A stretch of 46,778 nucleotides of DNA, from contig JAUIAO010000050.1 of the NCBI GenBank assembly GCA_030425425.1, positions 1-46,778 of the forward strand, in the 5' to 3' direction. Shown here piece by piece: positions 1-8,443 of this stretch. Numbering within the stretch: the first letter of the stretch is position 1; every line of letters starts with the position of its first letter. Source of the stretch: Bacteroidia bacterium (GTDB lineage Bacteria; Bacteroidota; Bacteroidia; Cytophagales; Cyclobacteriaceae). The position numbers and the translations under genes were made by a program. The notes below the pieces were generated by a model. That model ran no database searches, was not told the DNA's origin, and was given only the letters and a program-made list of their open reading frames with translations.

Positions 1-115
1 CCACTGACTACTATCGACATGTCTTTAGAGAAACCGCCCAGTACGAGAGTACGCTGGGTGGTGTGAGAGGACAACAAAGATAGGTTTGATCACCTATCTT
101 TGTTTCCTACTCGAT
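1..115 (+). mobile_element. 3' end of a group II intron (domains V and VI)
   Basis: Bases 29-64 fold as a domain V: an ACCGCCCAGTAC arm, a GAGA (GNRA) tetraloop at 45-48, and a return arm GTAC-GC-TGGGTGGTGT with a two-base bulge. Bases 65-112 fold as domain VI: GAG and AGGA at the base pair with TCCT and CTC, leaving an unpaired A at 109 as the likely branch point. The distal stem is an 11-bp perfect helix (ACAAAGATAGG with CCTATCTTTGT). The element should end at CTCGAT (110-115), six bases after the branch A, as is usual for bacterial introns. The GTGGTGTGAGAGG/CCTACTCGAT signature is familiar from bacterial group II introns; I cannot fix the class. The reverse transcriptase would lie upstream, outside the window. 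The distal stem alone could be mistaken for a terminator. Confidence 0.82.
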
Positions 116-144
116 TGTGCTTAACTTTTTTGTAAATTTCTGAT

Positions 145-1377
145 ATGAAAAAATTCTCAATTTTTACTTTCCTCACGCTATCCGCATTCACCTTGTTTGC
201 ACAGCATGATTTTAGAGATGGTTTTGTCATTACCAATGAAGGTGATACGCTTCAAGGACTCATAGATTATAGGGGAAACAATCTCAACGCCAGAAAATGT
301 TTATTTAAAACTCATGAGGATGAGAATATTCAGGAATTTCGTCCTTTTGAAATACGAGGGTACAGGTATTTGGGTGGGAAATTCTATGTTTCAAAACTGG
401 TGGAAGAAAATGATAAGGAAAAGGAATTATTCCTGGAGTTTCTACTTGATGGTATCGTGGATTTGTTTTTCTACTATGATAATGGTGAGCATTATTTTAT
501 CGCTGATAAGGACGGTGATCTTATTGCACTGCAGAATTCGTCAGAAGATCGATCACACCTCTACAAAAATGTCACGAAAGAGAATAAGGAATATGTAGCC
601 AATTTGAAAATTCTCTTTCAGGATCAGTTTGCAGTAGCTCGGAAAGTAGATCAAGTCGAGCTGAATCATAAATCATTGATCAACATTACCAAAGAATATC
701 ACGACGCATCTTGCGGTAATGAACAAATATGTATCATATATGAAAAATCAGAGGTGAGGAGTAAGAAGTCCGCGGGGGTAATCATCAGTGTGAATTCAAT
801 CAATTTTAATCCAGGCCAAGGCTTCGACGGTGGCGGCAAATTAGACATTGAAGGGTTTGATAATCATGTATTTGGAACATTGGGTTTTTATCAGGAGCAA
901 AACATTCCTAATTTAAATGAGAGAATTAGTATTCTTACAATTCTTTCATACAGCAGGGTCAGCTTAGAAAACAAGTTCTCAGAGCCGATTGGATATTCTC
1001 TCGTAACCATACAAGAAGATGAGTCTTTGACCTTGAATACTTTGAGTATAGACCTGAATCTAAAATATACTGCCCCGAAAGGAGCGTACAGACCTTTCAT
1101 ATCCTGTGGGTACTTTCTGGATTATTACTTCAAAACTATTTATAGCTATCACTACCAATCAATTGCGAATGATGGTAATAAAGTCTTATTTGAGAGTAAA
1201 GAAGATCAAAGCCCCTTTTCTAAGATGGATCATGGGTTAGTATTCAAATCGGGACTTCAGACTGAGAAATTTTTAAATCGACAATCAGCACTTTTCGTAT
1301 CCTATAAATATGGTTTAGGATTTTTAAACAATCTAACTACGAATTATCTCGGATTTGGAATGATGCTGTCTTTCTGA
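145..1377 (+). CDS. Secreted hypothetical protein, probable C-terminal outer-membrane beta-barrel
   Basis: Function unknown; 410 aa. An N-terminal signal peptide (residues 1-19, hydrophobic FLTLSAFTLFA then Q) indicates export. The N-terminal half (about 20-190) begins with GFVITNEGDTLQGLIDYRG, a pattern I recall from uncharacterised secreted Bacteroidota proteins. The C-terminal half (about 200-410) alternates polar and hydrophobic residues in short strands and ends in a hydrophobic residue plus Phe (GFGMMLSF), typical of small outer-membrane barrels of the PorT/OmpA-like type. The ATG lies only 29 bp after the predicted intron end, so little native upstream sequence remains. It converges on the TauE-like gene. 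Barrel assignment is inference from composition. Confidence 0.7.
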   Translation: MKKFSIFTFLTLSAFTLFAQHDFRDGFVITNEGDTLQGLIDYRGNNLNARKCLFKTHEDENIQEFRPFEIRGYRYLGGKFYVSKLVEENDKEKELFLEFLLDGIVDLFFYYDNGEHYFIADKDGDLIALQNSSEDRSHLYKNVTKENKEYVANLKILFQDQFAVARKVDQVELNHKSLINITKEYHDASCGNEQICIIYEKSEVRSKKSAGVIISVNSINFNPGQGFDGGGKLDIEGFDNHVFGTLGFYQEQNIPNLNERISILTILSYSRVSLENKFSEPIGYSLVTIQEDESLTLNTLSIDLNLKYTAPKGAYRPFISCGYFLDYYFKTIYSYHYQSIANDGNKVLFESKEDQSPFSKMDHGLVFKSGLQTEKFLNRQSALFVSYKYGLGFLNNLTTNYLGFGMMLSF

Positions 1378-1406
1378 TAGAAACAGGGTTTTTCTAAGAG
1401 ACAGCA
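1364..1406. terminator. Hairpin at a convergent gene junction
   Basis: TGCTGTCT (1364-1371) pairs perfectly with AGACAGCA (1399-1406). Inside it TAGAAA (78-83 of this line, 1378-1383) pairs with TTTCTA (1391-1396). The stem spans the stop codon of the upstream plus-strand gene. The U-tract is weak on both sides, so a bidirectional terminator is plausible but not proven. Confidence 0.4.
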
Positions 1407-1418
1407 ATTTAAATTGGC

Positions 1419-2171
1419 TTAACTAAAAAACCACAACTTCACAGCCATTGCAAAGACAGTGACCAGCAGAAATGCCCGGATGTACTTGTCGTCTTTTCCT
1501 ACTGACCATCGGCTGGCGATCCATCCACCAGCTGAGTTACCGGCTGCCAGTGTGAGCCCATAGTCCCATCTCACCTGATCTTCATAGATGAAGATTCCTA
1601 GTGCTACCAATGTGTAGCAGACAATCACGAAAGTCTTGATACTATTAGTTTTGGCCATATTGAAGCCATGGATGCCAGTAAGAGTCGCAATGATGATAAA
1701 GCCTACACCAGCTTGTATGAAGCCTCCATAAAGACCAACAAAAAAGAAGATAATGATGGTGGCAACCTTACTTTTAGGAGTGAATATTTCCGTGGCGCCA
1801 GTTTTGGATAGGTAAGGCTTAAGCACAGTGAGAATCATCACCACTACCATAACTACTGCCAATATTTTATTGAATACATCTCCGCGAATATCCACCGCAT
1901 AATAAGCTCCGATGATGCTGCCAATGACTGCCGTGATACTTACATAAGCTGCATAAGGAAATACCGAAACACCCTTACTTTTAAATCCTCCAGCCGCAAC
2001 CAGACTTTGTAGAAATACCCCGATTCTATTGGAAGCATTGGCTTCACTGGATGGCAATCCCATAAATATGAACAGTGGAAGTGTGATCAGCGAACCACCA
2101 CCAGCCAGTGTATTGATGATACCAACCACTACACCAACTCCCAGCAATATCAAGGCATCTACTAATGTCAT
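1419..2171 (-). CDS. TauE/SafE-family (DUF81) membrane permease
   Basis: A 250-aa integral membrane protein with about eight hydrophobic segments spread over the whole length. It begins LVDALILLGVGVVVGIINTL followed by AGGGSLITLPLF, the glycine-rich first repeat typical of the TauE/SafE family. The second half-repeat contains VGLYGGFIQAGVGFIII (about 141-157). Family members export small anions such as sulfite or organosulfonates or take up related compounds; the substrate here cannot be read from sequence. Its ATG overlaps the folK stop codon by 4 bp (ATGA), so the two are probably translated from one message, although a functional link between pterin synthesis and anion export is not obvious. 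Confidence 0.88.
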   Translation of the reverse strand: MTLVDALILLGVGVVVGIINTLAGGGSLITLPLFIFMGLPSSEANASNRIGVFLQSLVAAGGFKSKGVSVFPYAAYVSITAVIGSIIGAYYAVDIRGDVFNKILAVVMVVVMILTVLKPYLSKTGATEIFTPKSKVATIIIFFFVGLYGGFIQAGVGFIIIATLTGIHGFNMAKTNSIKTFVIVCYTLVALGIFIYEDQVRWDYGLTLAAGNSAGGWIASRWSVGKDDKYIRAFLLVTVFAMAVKLWFFS

Positions 2172-2665
2172 ATATCCAAATGGATTTCAGATACTCTACA
2201 TTCCAACTCATCAGGACAGATATCCAATAGTTGGCTCTGGTTCATATTGAGCAATGGGTGAGTTTCATTCGGGGCAATTTCTTGAAGTGGTAGGAGGGTA
2301 AACCTTCTCATGGCGATACCCGGATGAGGTATAATCAGGTCATTCGCATTTTGCGTGAGGTTATCATAATATAGGATATCAATATCAATTGAGCGTTCAC
2401 CCCATTTTTTCAACCTTTTTCTTCCCATCTGTTCTTCGGTTTTTAAACAGACTCTCAGCAATTCTTCGGGCTGAAGAAAAGTGTCGATTCTCAAAACGAT
2501 ATTCAAAAACCACCCCTGGTTTTCATCTCCCCAAGGAGCTGATTCATAGATGTTGGAGTAGTCCACAATAGCCAATTCCTGTTCCTTCAGCAGGTCAATT
2601 GCCGTTTGTAAATTGCTCTTCTTGTCCCCAAGGTTTGTTCCAAGTAATAAAAATACGCCCTTCAT
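2168..2665 (-). CDS. folK: 2-amino-4-hydroxy-6-hydroxymethyldihydropteridine pyrophosphokinase
   Basis: HPPK transfers pyrophosphate from ATP to 6-hydroxymethyl-dihydropterin, the step before dihydropteroate synthase in folate synthesis. The 165-aa length is normal for a single-domain enzyme. Family features are clear: the N-terminal LLLGTNLGDKKSNLQTA, then ESAPWGDENQGWFLN, the GRKRLKKWGERSIDIDILYY signature whose D-x-D residues bind two Mg ions, and IPHPGIAMRRFTLLPL near the end. Other folate genes are not in the window. It is the first gene of a two-gene minus-strand unit with the TauE-like permease and is divergent from sppA across 185 bp. Confidence 0.95.
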   Translation of the reverse strand: MKGVFLLLGTNLGDKKSNLQTAIDLLKEQELAIVDYSNIYESAPWGDENQGWFLNIVLRIDTFLQPEELLRVCLKTEEQMGRKRLKKWGERSIDIDILYYDNLTQNANDLIIPHPGIAMRRFTLLPLQEIAPNETHPLLNMNQSQLLDICPDELECRVSEIHLDI

Positions 2666-2814
2666 AAAACATTAAATATCGCTTTTCTGGCTGTATAGAG
2701 GTCTTTTACAGCAATAGAGCTAAACTGTTGATTTACCGATGAACACTAATTATTTTCATTTCATCACTTTGCTCAAACATAAGCATTGATGCCGCGTGTT
2801 TACTGACCTGTATA

Positions 2815-2822
2815 TAGTTTTG
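2815..2822 (+). promoter_or_regulatory. Candidate -7 element upstream of sppA
   Basis: TAGTTTTG matches the Bacteroidota -7 consensus TAnnTTTG and lies 28 bp before the sppA ATG. No TTG/TTTG is found at the preferred spacing (the nearest TTG, 2786-2788, is 26 bp away), so this is a half-match only. Confidence 0.35.
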
Positions 2823-2850
2823 TAAAATTGAATGATTTTAATCGAATAAC

Positions 2851-4584
2851 ATGGCATTTCTGCGTAATCTCTTAGCCACACTTGTGGGACTTTTTATTTT
2901 TACTATTCTTATCTTCTTTATCATTAGTGGTATTGCCGCTTCTTCCGAAACTGTTCCAGAGGTAAAAGCCAATTCTATACTACATCTGAACCTTAGTGGA
3001 GCTGTGGTAGAAAAAGCTATAGATGACCCTGTAAGAGAAGTTTTAAACAATGGTCCTAAGCAAATAAGTTTATTGGATTTGCTTGCTGCTATCAAACACG
3101 CAAAATCCAATGACAACATAAAAGGGATATACCTGGAGCCTCAGTTTTTAATGGCAGGATATGCCTCTTTACAGGAAATTAGAGATGCTATTTTGGATTT
3201 TAAAACCTCTGGAAAGTTTGTCTATGGCTATGGAGAATACTTGTCTGAAGGAGATTATTATCTGATGTCAGCTGCAGATTCCATGTATCTTAATCCTGAA
3301 GGTTCTGTAGAATTTAATGGTCTTACGGCTAATATTACTTTTTACAAAGGATTGTTCGAAAAGCTCGATATAGAGCCGGAAATCTTCCGAGTTGGTGAGT
3401 ACAAAAGTTTTGTAGAACCATTTATTCGAAAAGATATGAGTGAGGAAAATCGCGAGCAATATGCATCTCTCCTCAATTCGCTGTATGATGAATACTTGAA
3501 GAACGTGTCAGCTACATCTAGCATAGCAGTTTCAAAACTTGAAGAAACATCGGATAAGATGCTTGTACAATCTCCAGAGGATGCTATAAACTATGGATTG
3601 GTTCATAAAATAGCTTATGAAGATCAGATGGTTAGATTGCTCAAGAAAGAAATGGGCCTTAGTGAGGATGATAAGCTCAATATGATGAGCTATTCAAAAT
3701 ATTCCAAGGCAGCAGGGAATGGAAAGTATTCCAGCAACAAAGTGGCGGTGATTGTCGCTCAAGGCGAAATCGTGATGGGAGAGGCTGATGAGGCTATCGG
3801 AGGTGATCAGTTTGCCAGAGAAATCAAAAAAGCCAGAGAAAATAATGCGATTAAAGCAATCGTGTTGAGGGTAAACTCACCAGGAGGAAGCCTTACTGCC
3901 TCTGATCAGATTTGGAGAGAAATAGAACTGACCAAAGGAGTAAAGCCGATCATCGCCTCCATGGGTGATGTGGCAGCATCCGGTGGGTATTTTATTTCTA
4001 TGCCGTGTGATACCATAGTTGCTCAGCCAAACACTATTACTGGTTCGATCGGTATTTTCGGAATGCTTTTCAATTTTGGTGATTTTATGGAAAATAAACT
4101 TGGAATTACCACAGACCGGGTGTCTACTGGCGAATTTTCGGATATCATGACTGTGACCAGATCATTGAGCGAGGAGGAGCGCAAAATCATTCAGAAACAA
4201 GTGGAGAGCGGATACGAAACCTTCACTACAAAGGCGGCTCAGGGAAGAAACATGGAAGTTTCTGAGTTGAAAAAGTATGCAGGAGGAAGAGTGTGGAGTG
4301 GGCAGCAAGCTTATGAAAGAGGATTAGTTGATATTCTGGGTTCTTTGGATGATGCAGTGGCTTTAGCTGCAAAAAATGCAGGAGTAGAAAATGATTTTCA
4401 GGTGAGGTATTATCCTCAGCAAAAACCATTTATTGAAAAAATTCTATCAGATTTGGAAGAAGCAGAGGTGAAAATCTTTGACGCGACACCTGCTGTATTG
4501 AAACCATACATGGAGAAAGTCAAGCAATTAGAGAGAATACAAGGGTTGCAAGCCCGATTGCCGGGTGATCTGGAAGTGAGATAA
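2851..4584 (+). CDS. sppA: Signal peptide peptidase SppA, long (67K) type
   Basis: A membrane-anchored serine protease that degrades cleaved signal peptides. The 577-aa length fits the duplicated, two-domain SppA form. One transmembrane anchor lies at about residues 7-30 (LLATLVGLFIFTILIFFIIS). The N-terminal S49 domain carries the general-base lysine in VGEYKSFVEPF (K185). The C-terminal S49 domain carries the nucleophile in MGDVAASGGY (S377) and the NSPGG loop (342-346). The Ser-Lys dyad is therefore split between the two domains, as in the E. coli enzyme. It is transcribed alone, divergent from folK and about 100 bp ahead of bioB. No missing residues or frameshift were seen. Confidence 0.95.
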   Translation: MAFLRNLLATLVGLFIFTILIFFIISGIAASSETVPEVKANSILHLNLSGAVVEKAIDDPVREVLNNGPKQISLLDLLAAIKHAKSNDNIKGIYLEPQFLMAGYASLQEIRDAILDFKTSGKFVYGYGEYLSEGDYYLMSAADSMYLNPEGSVEFNGLTANITFYKGLFEKLDIEPEIFRVGEYKSFVEPFIRKDMSEENREQYASLLNSLYDEYLKNVSATSSIAVSKLEETSDKMLVQSPEDAINYGLVHKIAYEDQMVRLLKKEMGLSEDDKLNMMSYSKYSKAAGNGKYSSNKVAVIVAQGEIVMGEADEAIGGDQFAREIKKARENNAIKAIVLRVNSPGGSLTASDQIWREIELTKGVKPIIASMGDVAASGGYFISMPCDTIVAQPNTITGSIGIFGMLFNFGDFMENKLGITTDRVSTGEFSDIMTVTRSLSEEERKIIQKQVESGYETFTTKAAQGRNMEVSELKKYAGGRVWSGQQAYERGLVDILGSLDDAVALAAKNAGVENDFQVRYYPQQKPFIEKILSDLEEAEVKIFDATPAVLKPYMEKVKQLERIQGLQARLPGDLEVR

Positions 4585-4685
4585 TACCGGCTGATATTAG
4601 TTAGTGATTGAAGCAACATTCGTTCATTTTTTTAAAATCAAATCACTTAGTTTAGCCTTTGGATTACTAAAACCACAAGACAAAA

Positions 4686-5669
4686 ATGGAGATACGTAAC
4701 GACTGGACAAGAGAAGAAATCAAGGAAATATTTGATAAACCTGTGCTGGAGCTTATATATGAAGCAGCTACAGTTCATCGTGAGCACAATGACCCATCAG
4801 AAGTACAGGTTTGTACTTTACTCTCTATCAAGACTGGGGGGTGTTCTGAGGATTGCTCTTATTGTCCCCAGTCTGTGAAATATAAGACTGACATTACTGT
4901 GCAGAGTTTGTTGGATGTTGATTTTGTGCTGAACAAGGCCAGAACCGCACAGGAAAATGGTAGTACCAGATTTTGCATGGGAGCAGCCTGGAGGGAAGTA
5001 AGAGATAATAGAGACTTTGATAAGGTGCTTGACATGGTGAAAGGTGTAAATGCCATGGGAATGGAAGTTTGCTGCACGCTAGGTATGCTTTCAAAAGAAC
5101 AGGCACAAAAACTGAAAGATGCAGGTCTGTATGCTTACAATCATAACCTGGATACCTCAGAAGAAAACTATGATGATATCATCACCACCAGGACTTACAA
5201 TGATCGACTGGAAACAATTGATAATATCAGAGATGCAGAAATTTCAGTTTGTTCAGGCGGAATCATAGGCCTTGGTGAAACGAATGAGGATCGTATAGGC
5301 ATGCTTCATACGCTTTCGACTATGAAAGAACATCCTGAATCAGTTCCTGTAAATGCTTTGGTTCCTGTGCCAGGAACCCCGATGGAAAACCAACCCCGAG
5401 TATCTGTTTGGGACATGGTGAGGATGATCGCTACAGCGAGAATCATCATGCCAAGAGCACAGGTGAGGTTGTCTGCTGGTCGTGTATCTATGAGCATGGA
5501 GGAGCAGGCGCTTTGCTTCCTGGCTGGTGCCAATTCCATTTTTGCTGGAGATGAACTCCTTACAACGCCAAATCCGGAGGTGGATCAGGATAAACAGATG
5601 TTTCAAAAACTAAATTTAAAACCTAGAGCATCCTTCAAGGGAGCGGCAGCAGAGAAACATTTTGCTTGA
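4686..5669 (+). CDS. bioB: Biotin synthase
   Basis: A radical-SAM enzyme that inserts sulfur into dethiobiotin, the last step of biotin synthesis. The CxxxCxxC motif binding the SAM [4Fe-4S] cluster is [12 protein letters not shown] (C53, C57, C60). Further family blocks are [35 protein letters not shown] and RLSAGR, which supply the Cys and Arg ligands of the auxiliary [2Fe-2S] cluster. Length (327 aa) is normal. The ATG is preceded by an A-rich leader with no Shine-Dalgarno sequence. No other bio genes flank it, so the pathway is split in this genome or relies on dethiobiotin made elsewhere. No BirA site is recognisable upstream. Confidence 0.96.
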   Translation: MEIRNDWTREEIKEIFDKPVLELIYEAATVHREHNDPSEVQVCTLLSIKTGGCSEDCSYCPQSVKYKTDITVQSLLDVDFVLNKARTAQENGSTRFCMGAAWREVRDNRDFDKVLDMVKGVNAMGMEVCCTLGMLSKEQAQKLKDAGLYAYNHNLDTSEENYDDIITTRTYNDRLETIDNIRDAEISVCSGGIIGLGETNEDRIGMLHTLSTMKEHPESVPVNALVPVPGTPMENQPRVSVWDMVRMIATARIIMPRAQVRLSAGRVSMSMEEQALCFLAGANSIFAGDELLTTPNPEVDQDKQMFQKLNLKPRASFKGAAAEKHFA

Positions 5670-5722
5670 TTCTTCCTCGAAGAACAATTGTAAAAAGTTG
5701 AGGAATGAGTGTAGTCTCATTC
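5670..5722. other. Two short hairpins downstream of bioB
   Basis: TTCTTC-CTC-GAAGAA (5670-5684) and GAATGAG-TGTAGT-CTCATTC (5703-5722) are perfect inverted repeats right after the bioB stop. Neither is followed by a U-run, so they may stabilise the 3' end or act as sites rather than intrinsic terminators. The remainder of the 165-bp gap shows nothing else I recognise. Confidence 0.3.
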
Positions 5723-5834
5723 GTTCATCTCTATGTTATGAACAATAGTTGATTGAGGATTCAGTTTGAGGTTGAATCTTATAATGTACATATTCCTGTA
5801 TCTGCTCAGAATATTTAGTTAGATTCATGCTGAT

Positions 5835-7541
5835 ATGCAGTTTATCCAACTAAAAATCAGAAATAAACTGGCTTTAGTCATGGTCATTTTCACAGTGATG
5901 ATCATGGCAATTTTGTCATTTATCTATTATATGCAGTTTAGACAGGCGCTGCAGGAACGTGTTTTTCTACAGCTGCAGTCCGTGAAGCAACTTAAGGTTT
6001 CTCAGATTCTTCATCGTTTAGAAAGTGTTCATGAGGACTTCTGGTTAAGCAATCATTTTATCGATAAGCGCAAAAACATTGATGGATTGGTCTATCATGT
6101 CTTGAGTAGTGGTGATACGACTGTTGGAATTTATCCAGTAAAAATTCCCTCACAACTTCAAGATGTTAAAATTATAGATTTAACCACTTATGATCCTAAT
6201 GGGCTTATTACATTGGCTTTTATACAGAAGAATAAGAGTCAATTTGAAATAGCTATCGTGCAGCCGGATATTCAGAGAATTCTATTAGAGCGAACTGGCT
6301 TAGGGGAAACAGGAGAATCGTATTTGGTAGGTGAGGATAAGCTCATGCGTTCCAGGTCGCGATTTTATCCAGATCAGATTCCTACAGAAATTTTGGTGAA
6401 TACAAGAGGTGTGAACAATGCACTAAAGGGGACCAAAGACCATGGGATTATCACTGATTATAGAGGAGTGAGAGTATTTAGTGCATATGAGAAGTTAGTT
6501 TACAAAGGACTTTCATTTGTCATCCTTACGGAAATGGATGAGCAGGAGGCATTATTCCCTCTTGAAAGCCTTAGGAATAATATCATGTTGGTTTTTGTGA
6601 TACTGGTAGGCGTAGTATTTGCTTTTTCCTATGAGATGTCCGGACAGCTGGTGAAGCCAGTGATCTCTACAGAGCGAAAACTCAATGAAATGTCCAAAGG
6701 AATTTTTTCTATGAATTCACCTTTCGAGAGGAGGGGCGATGAATTTGGGGAAATGTTTTTGGCTTTGGAAAAATTGATCGGAGTGATGAATCAGTCTGTT
6801 TCATTTGCCAATGAGATTGGTTCAGGAAATTTTGATGCCGAATATGAATTATTGGGTCCAGAGGATAAGCTGGGAGCGGCTCTGATAGATATGAAAGAAA
6901 GGCTGCAGCTCTACCAGCAAAATGAAAAGAAGCACAAATTAGAAAATCAACGATCACTGATTAGTGGAGAGGAAAAAGAACGTGAAAGACTCTCCAAAGA
7001 ACTGCATGATGGCTTGGGGCCAATGCTAACGTTTTTGAGAATTCAGGTGGAATCGAGTAAGCTCGAGGAGCAGGAAAGAATCAAAATATTGGGGGTATTG
7101 GATGAGGTAATCGGAGAGATGCGCAAAATCTCAAACAACCTGATGCCGAGCGTGCTGAGTGATTTTGGGGCAGGAGAGGCGATCCGAAATCTATTAGGAC
7201 AATTTTCTTCCAACTTGAATATTCGCTATCAATACGATGAAAATGCGGAAATTGAGATTCCCAGGGATATTTCCATCGCCCTTTATCGTGTAGTTCAGGA
7301 AGCAATAAATAATGTGCTGAAGCATTCTGATGCCAAGAATCTCAATATTTCGTTGACAGAGTTTAGTGATCGTGTGAGTCTTTATATTCAGGATGATGGT
7401 GTAGGCTTTGATCATGATCAGCGAACCTCTGGAAATGGCCTGCGTAATATGCGAGAGCGCGTAGTAGTAGAAAATGGTATTTTTGAATTGAATTCCTCAC
7501 CGAGAGGAACTGTTATTGAAGTAGAAATTCCCCTGGCATGA
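5835..7541 (+). CDS. Membrane sensor histidine kinase, HisKA_3 (NarL-partner) type
   Basis: A 568-aa sensor kinase. TM1 is about residues 11-33 and TM2 about 248-266, flanking an extracytoplasmic sensor. Within the sensor, RTGLGETGESYLVGED (153-168) followed by RSRSRF resembles the Cache-domain motif of small-ligand receptors. A HAMP-like linker follows TM2. The dimerisation/phosphoacceptor helix is ERLSKELHDGLGPMLTF, with phosphorylatable H391 in the E-L-H-D-G-L-G signature of HisKA_3 kinases. The ATPase domain has VVQEAINNVLKHSDA (N box) and DDGVGFD and GLRNMRERV (G boxes). Its stop overlaps the response regulator start by 4 bp (ATGA), so the two form a cognate pair. The ligand is unknown. 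Confidence 0.92.
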   Translation: MQFIQLKIRNKLALVMVIFTVMIMAILSFIYYMQFRQALQERVFLQLQSVKQLKVSQILHRLESVHEDFWLSNHFIDKRKNIDGLVYHVLSSGDTTVGIYPVKIPSQLQDVKIIDLTTYDPNGLITLAFIQKNKSQFEIAIVQPDIQRILLERTGLGETGESYLVGEDKLMRSRSRFYPDQIPTEILVNTRGVNNALKGTKDHGIITDYRGVRVFSAYEKLVYKGLSFVILTEMDEQEALFPLESLRNNIMLVFVILVGVVFAFSYEMSGQLVKPVISTERKLNEMSKGIFSMNSPFERRGDEFGEMFLALEKLIGVMNQSVSFANEIGSGNFDAEYELLGPEDKLGAALIDMKERLQLYQQNEKKHKLENQRSLISGEEKERERLSKELHDGLGPMLTFLRIQVESSKLEEQERIKILGVLDEVIGEMRKISNNLMPSVLSDFGAGEAIRNLLGQFSSNLNIRYQYDENAEIEIPRDISIALYRVVQEAINNVLKHSDAKNLNISLTEFSDRVSLYIQDDGVGFDHDQRTSGNGLRNMRERVVVENGIFELNSSPRGTVIEVEIPLA

Positions 7542-8167
7542 ACCCAATCAAAGTAATAGTAGTTGATGATCACCAATTGTTTCGCGAAGGAATCTCTTCA
7601 TTGCTGGAAGGAGATCCGGATATTTCGGTCGTTGGATTAGTTGATTCTGCTGACTCGATGATTGATTTTTTTGAAAATGAAGTTCCAGACGTGGTATTGA
7701 TTGATATTTCTATGCCAGGGAAGGACGGCCTGACAGTGATCAGAGAAAGCAAAAAGAAATATCCAAATGTGAAATTCATCGTGCTCACAATGCACGCTGA
7801 TGGTCAGTATGTGGTAAAGGCTGTAAGGAGCGGAGCTTTTGGTTATTTATTGAAAAATGCAGATAAGAAGGAACTCTCTGATGCCATTCACACTGTAGTA
7901 AAGGAGCAAAAGTATTTCAATGCCGAAATCTCTCAATTGATGGTTGGTAATATGTCCCTGGAAGGAGATACTCCCAAAAGTCTTTCAGAACGAGAAACTC
8001 AGGTGCTTCAGTTGGTATCTAATGGCAAAACTACCAAAGAAATAGCTGAAGAATTGTTTGTGAGTACCAGAACAGTAGAGACGCATCGTGTGAATATGAT
8101 GAAAAAGCTTGATGTTCAGAATACTGCTGAGCTCATCAAAAAAGCAGTTAAGCTAAATCTCATTTGA
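7538..8167 (+). CDS. NarL/LuxR-family response regulator
   Basis: A 209-aa two-domain transcription factor. The receiver domain (1-120) has the acidic pair D10/D11, the phosphoacceptor D56 in VVLIDISMPGKDG, T84 in IVLTMHA and K106 in GYLLKNADKKEL. The C-terminal LuxR-type helix-turn-helix (about 148-205) reads LSERETQVLQLVSNGKTTKE and SVSTRTVETHRVNMM-like recognition helix (VSTRTVETHR). It is translationally coupled to the HisKA_3 kinase. Targets are not known; the nearest candidate is the downstream small secreted protein, whose long upstream region holds a 16-bp palindrome (8261-8276). No terminator is seen between the regulator and that gene. Confidence 0.95.
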   Translation: MNPIKVIVVDDHQLFREGISSLLEGDPDISVVGLVDSADSMIDFFENEVPDVVLIDISMPGKDGLTVIRESKKKYPNVKFIVLTMHADGQYVVKAVRSGAFGYLLKNADKKELSDAIHTVVKEQKYFNAEISQLMVGNMSLEGDTPKSLSERETQVLQLVSNGKTTKEIAEELFVSTRTVETHRVNMMKKLDVQNTAELIKKAVKLNLI

Positions 8168-8260
8168 TTGGTTTTTACTTTCAAGAATCTGATTTTTTAC
8201 CTCTTCAAATTTACCGTTCTGGTACCCAAAGCGGCTTTTAAAGGACTAAAAGCTAACCTA

Positions 8261-8276
8261 TCCGTATAAATACGGA
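8261..8276. promoter_or_regulatory. 16-bp palindrome, possible regulator site
   Basis: TCCGTAT-AA-ATACGGA is a perfect inverted repeat with a 2-bp centre. It lies in the 276-bp non-coding stretch between the LuxR-type regulator and the small secreted protein. LuxR-family regulators bind such dyads, so it is a candidate site for the neighbouring regulator; this is inference. It could also be a small RNA hairpin. Confidence 0.35.
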
Positions 8277-8360
8277 GTGCATTTTACCATTTTTTCAGGA
8301 AAGGAATCTGGACTTTCCATCCGTTTATTTGTATGACTGGAATCAATAAACATATAAGTA

Positions 8361-8422
8361 ATTAGCACAGGTTCATATCTTCAGTCAATCGTAAAACGAA
8401 ATGTTCTTGTGCTGGTGCTAAT
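8361..8422 (+). promoter_or_regulatory. Potential structured 5' leader
   Basis: ATTAGCAC (8361-8368) can pair perfectly with GTGCTAAT (8415-8422), closing a loop that itself contains TCGT-AAA-ACGA (8389-8399). The structure ends 21 bases before the start codon of the small secreted protein and would shape its leader if transcribed. No known riboswitch class is recognised. Confidence 0.3.
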
Positions 8423-8443
8423 AACCCATAAAACAACTGTAAA

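Noticed and set aside
70-107. Perfect 11-bp stem with T-run read as an intrinsic terminator
   Set aside because: It is better explained as the distal stem of intron domain VI because the flanking GAGAGGA/TCCTACTC pairing and the domain V upstream fit a group II intron.
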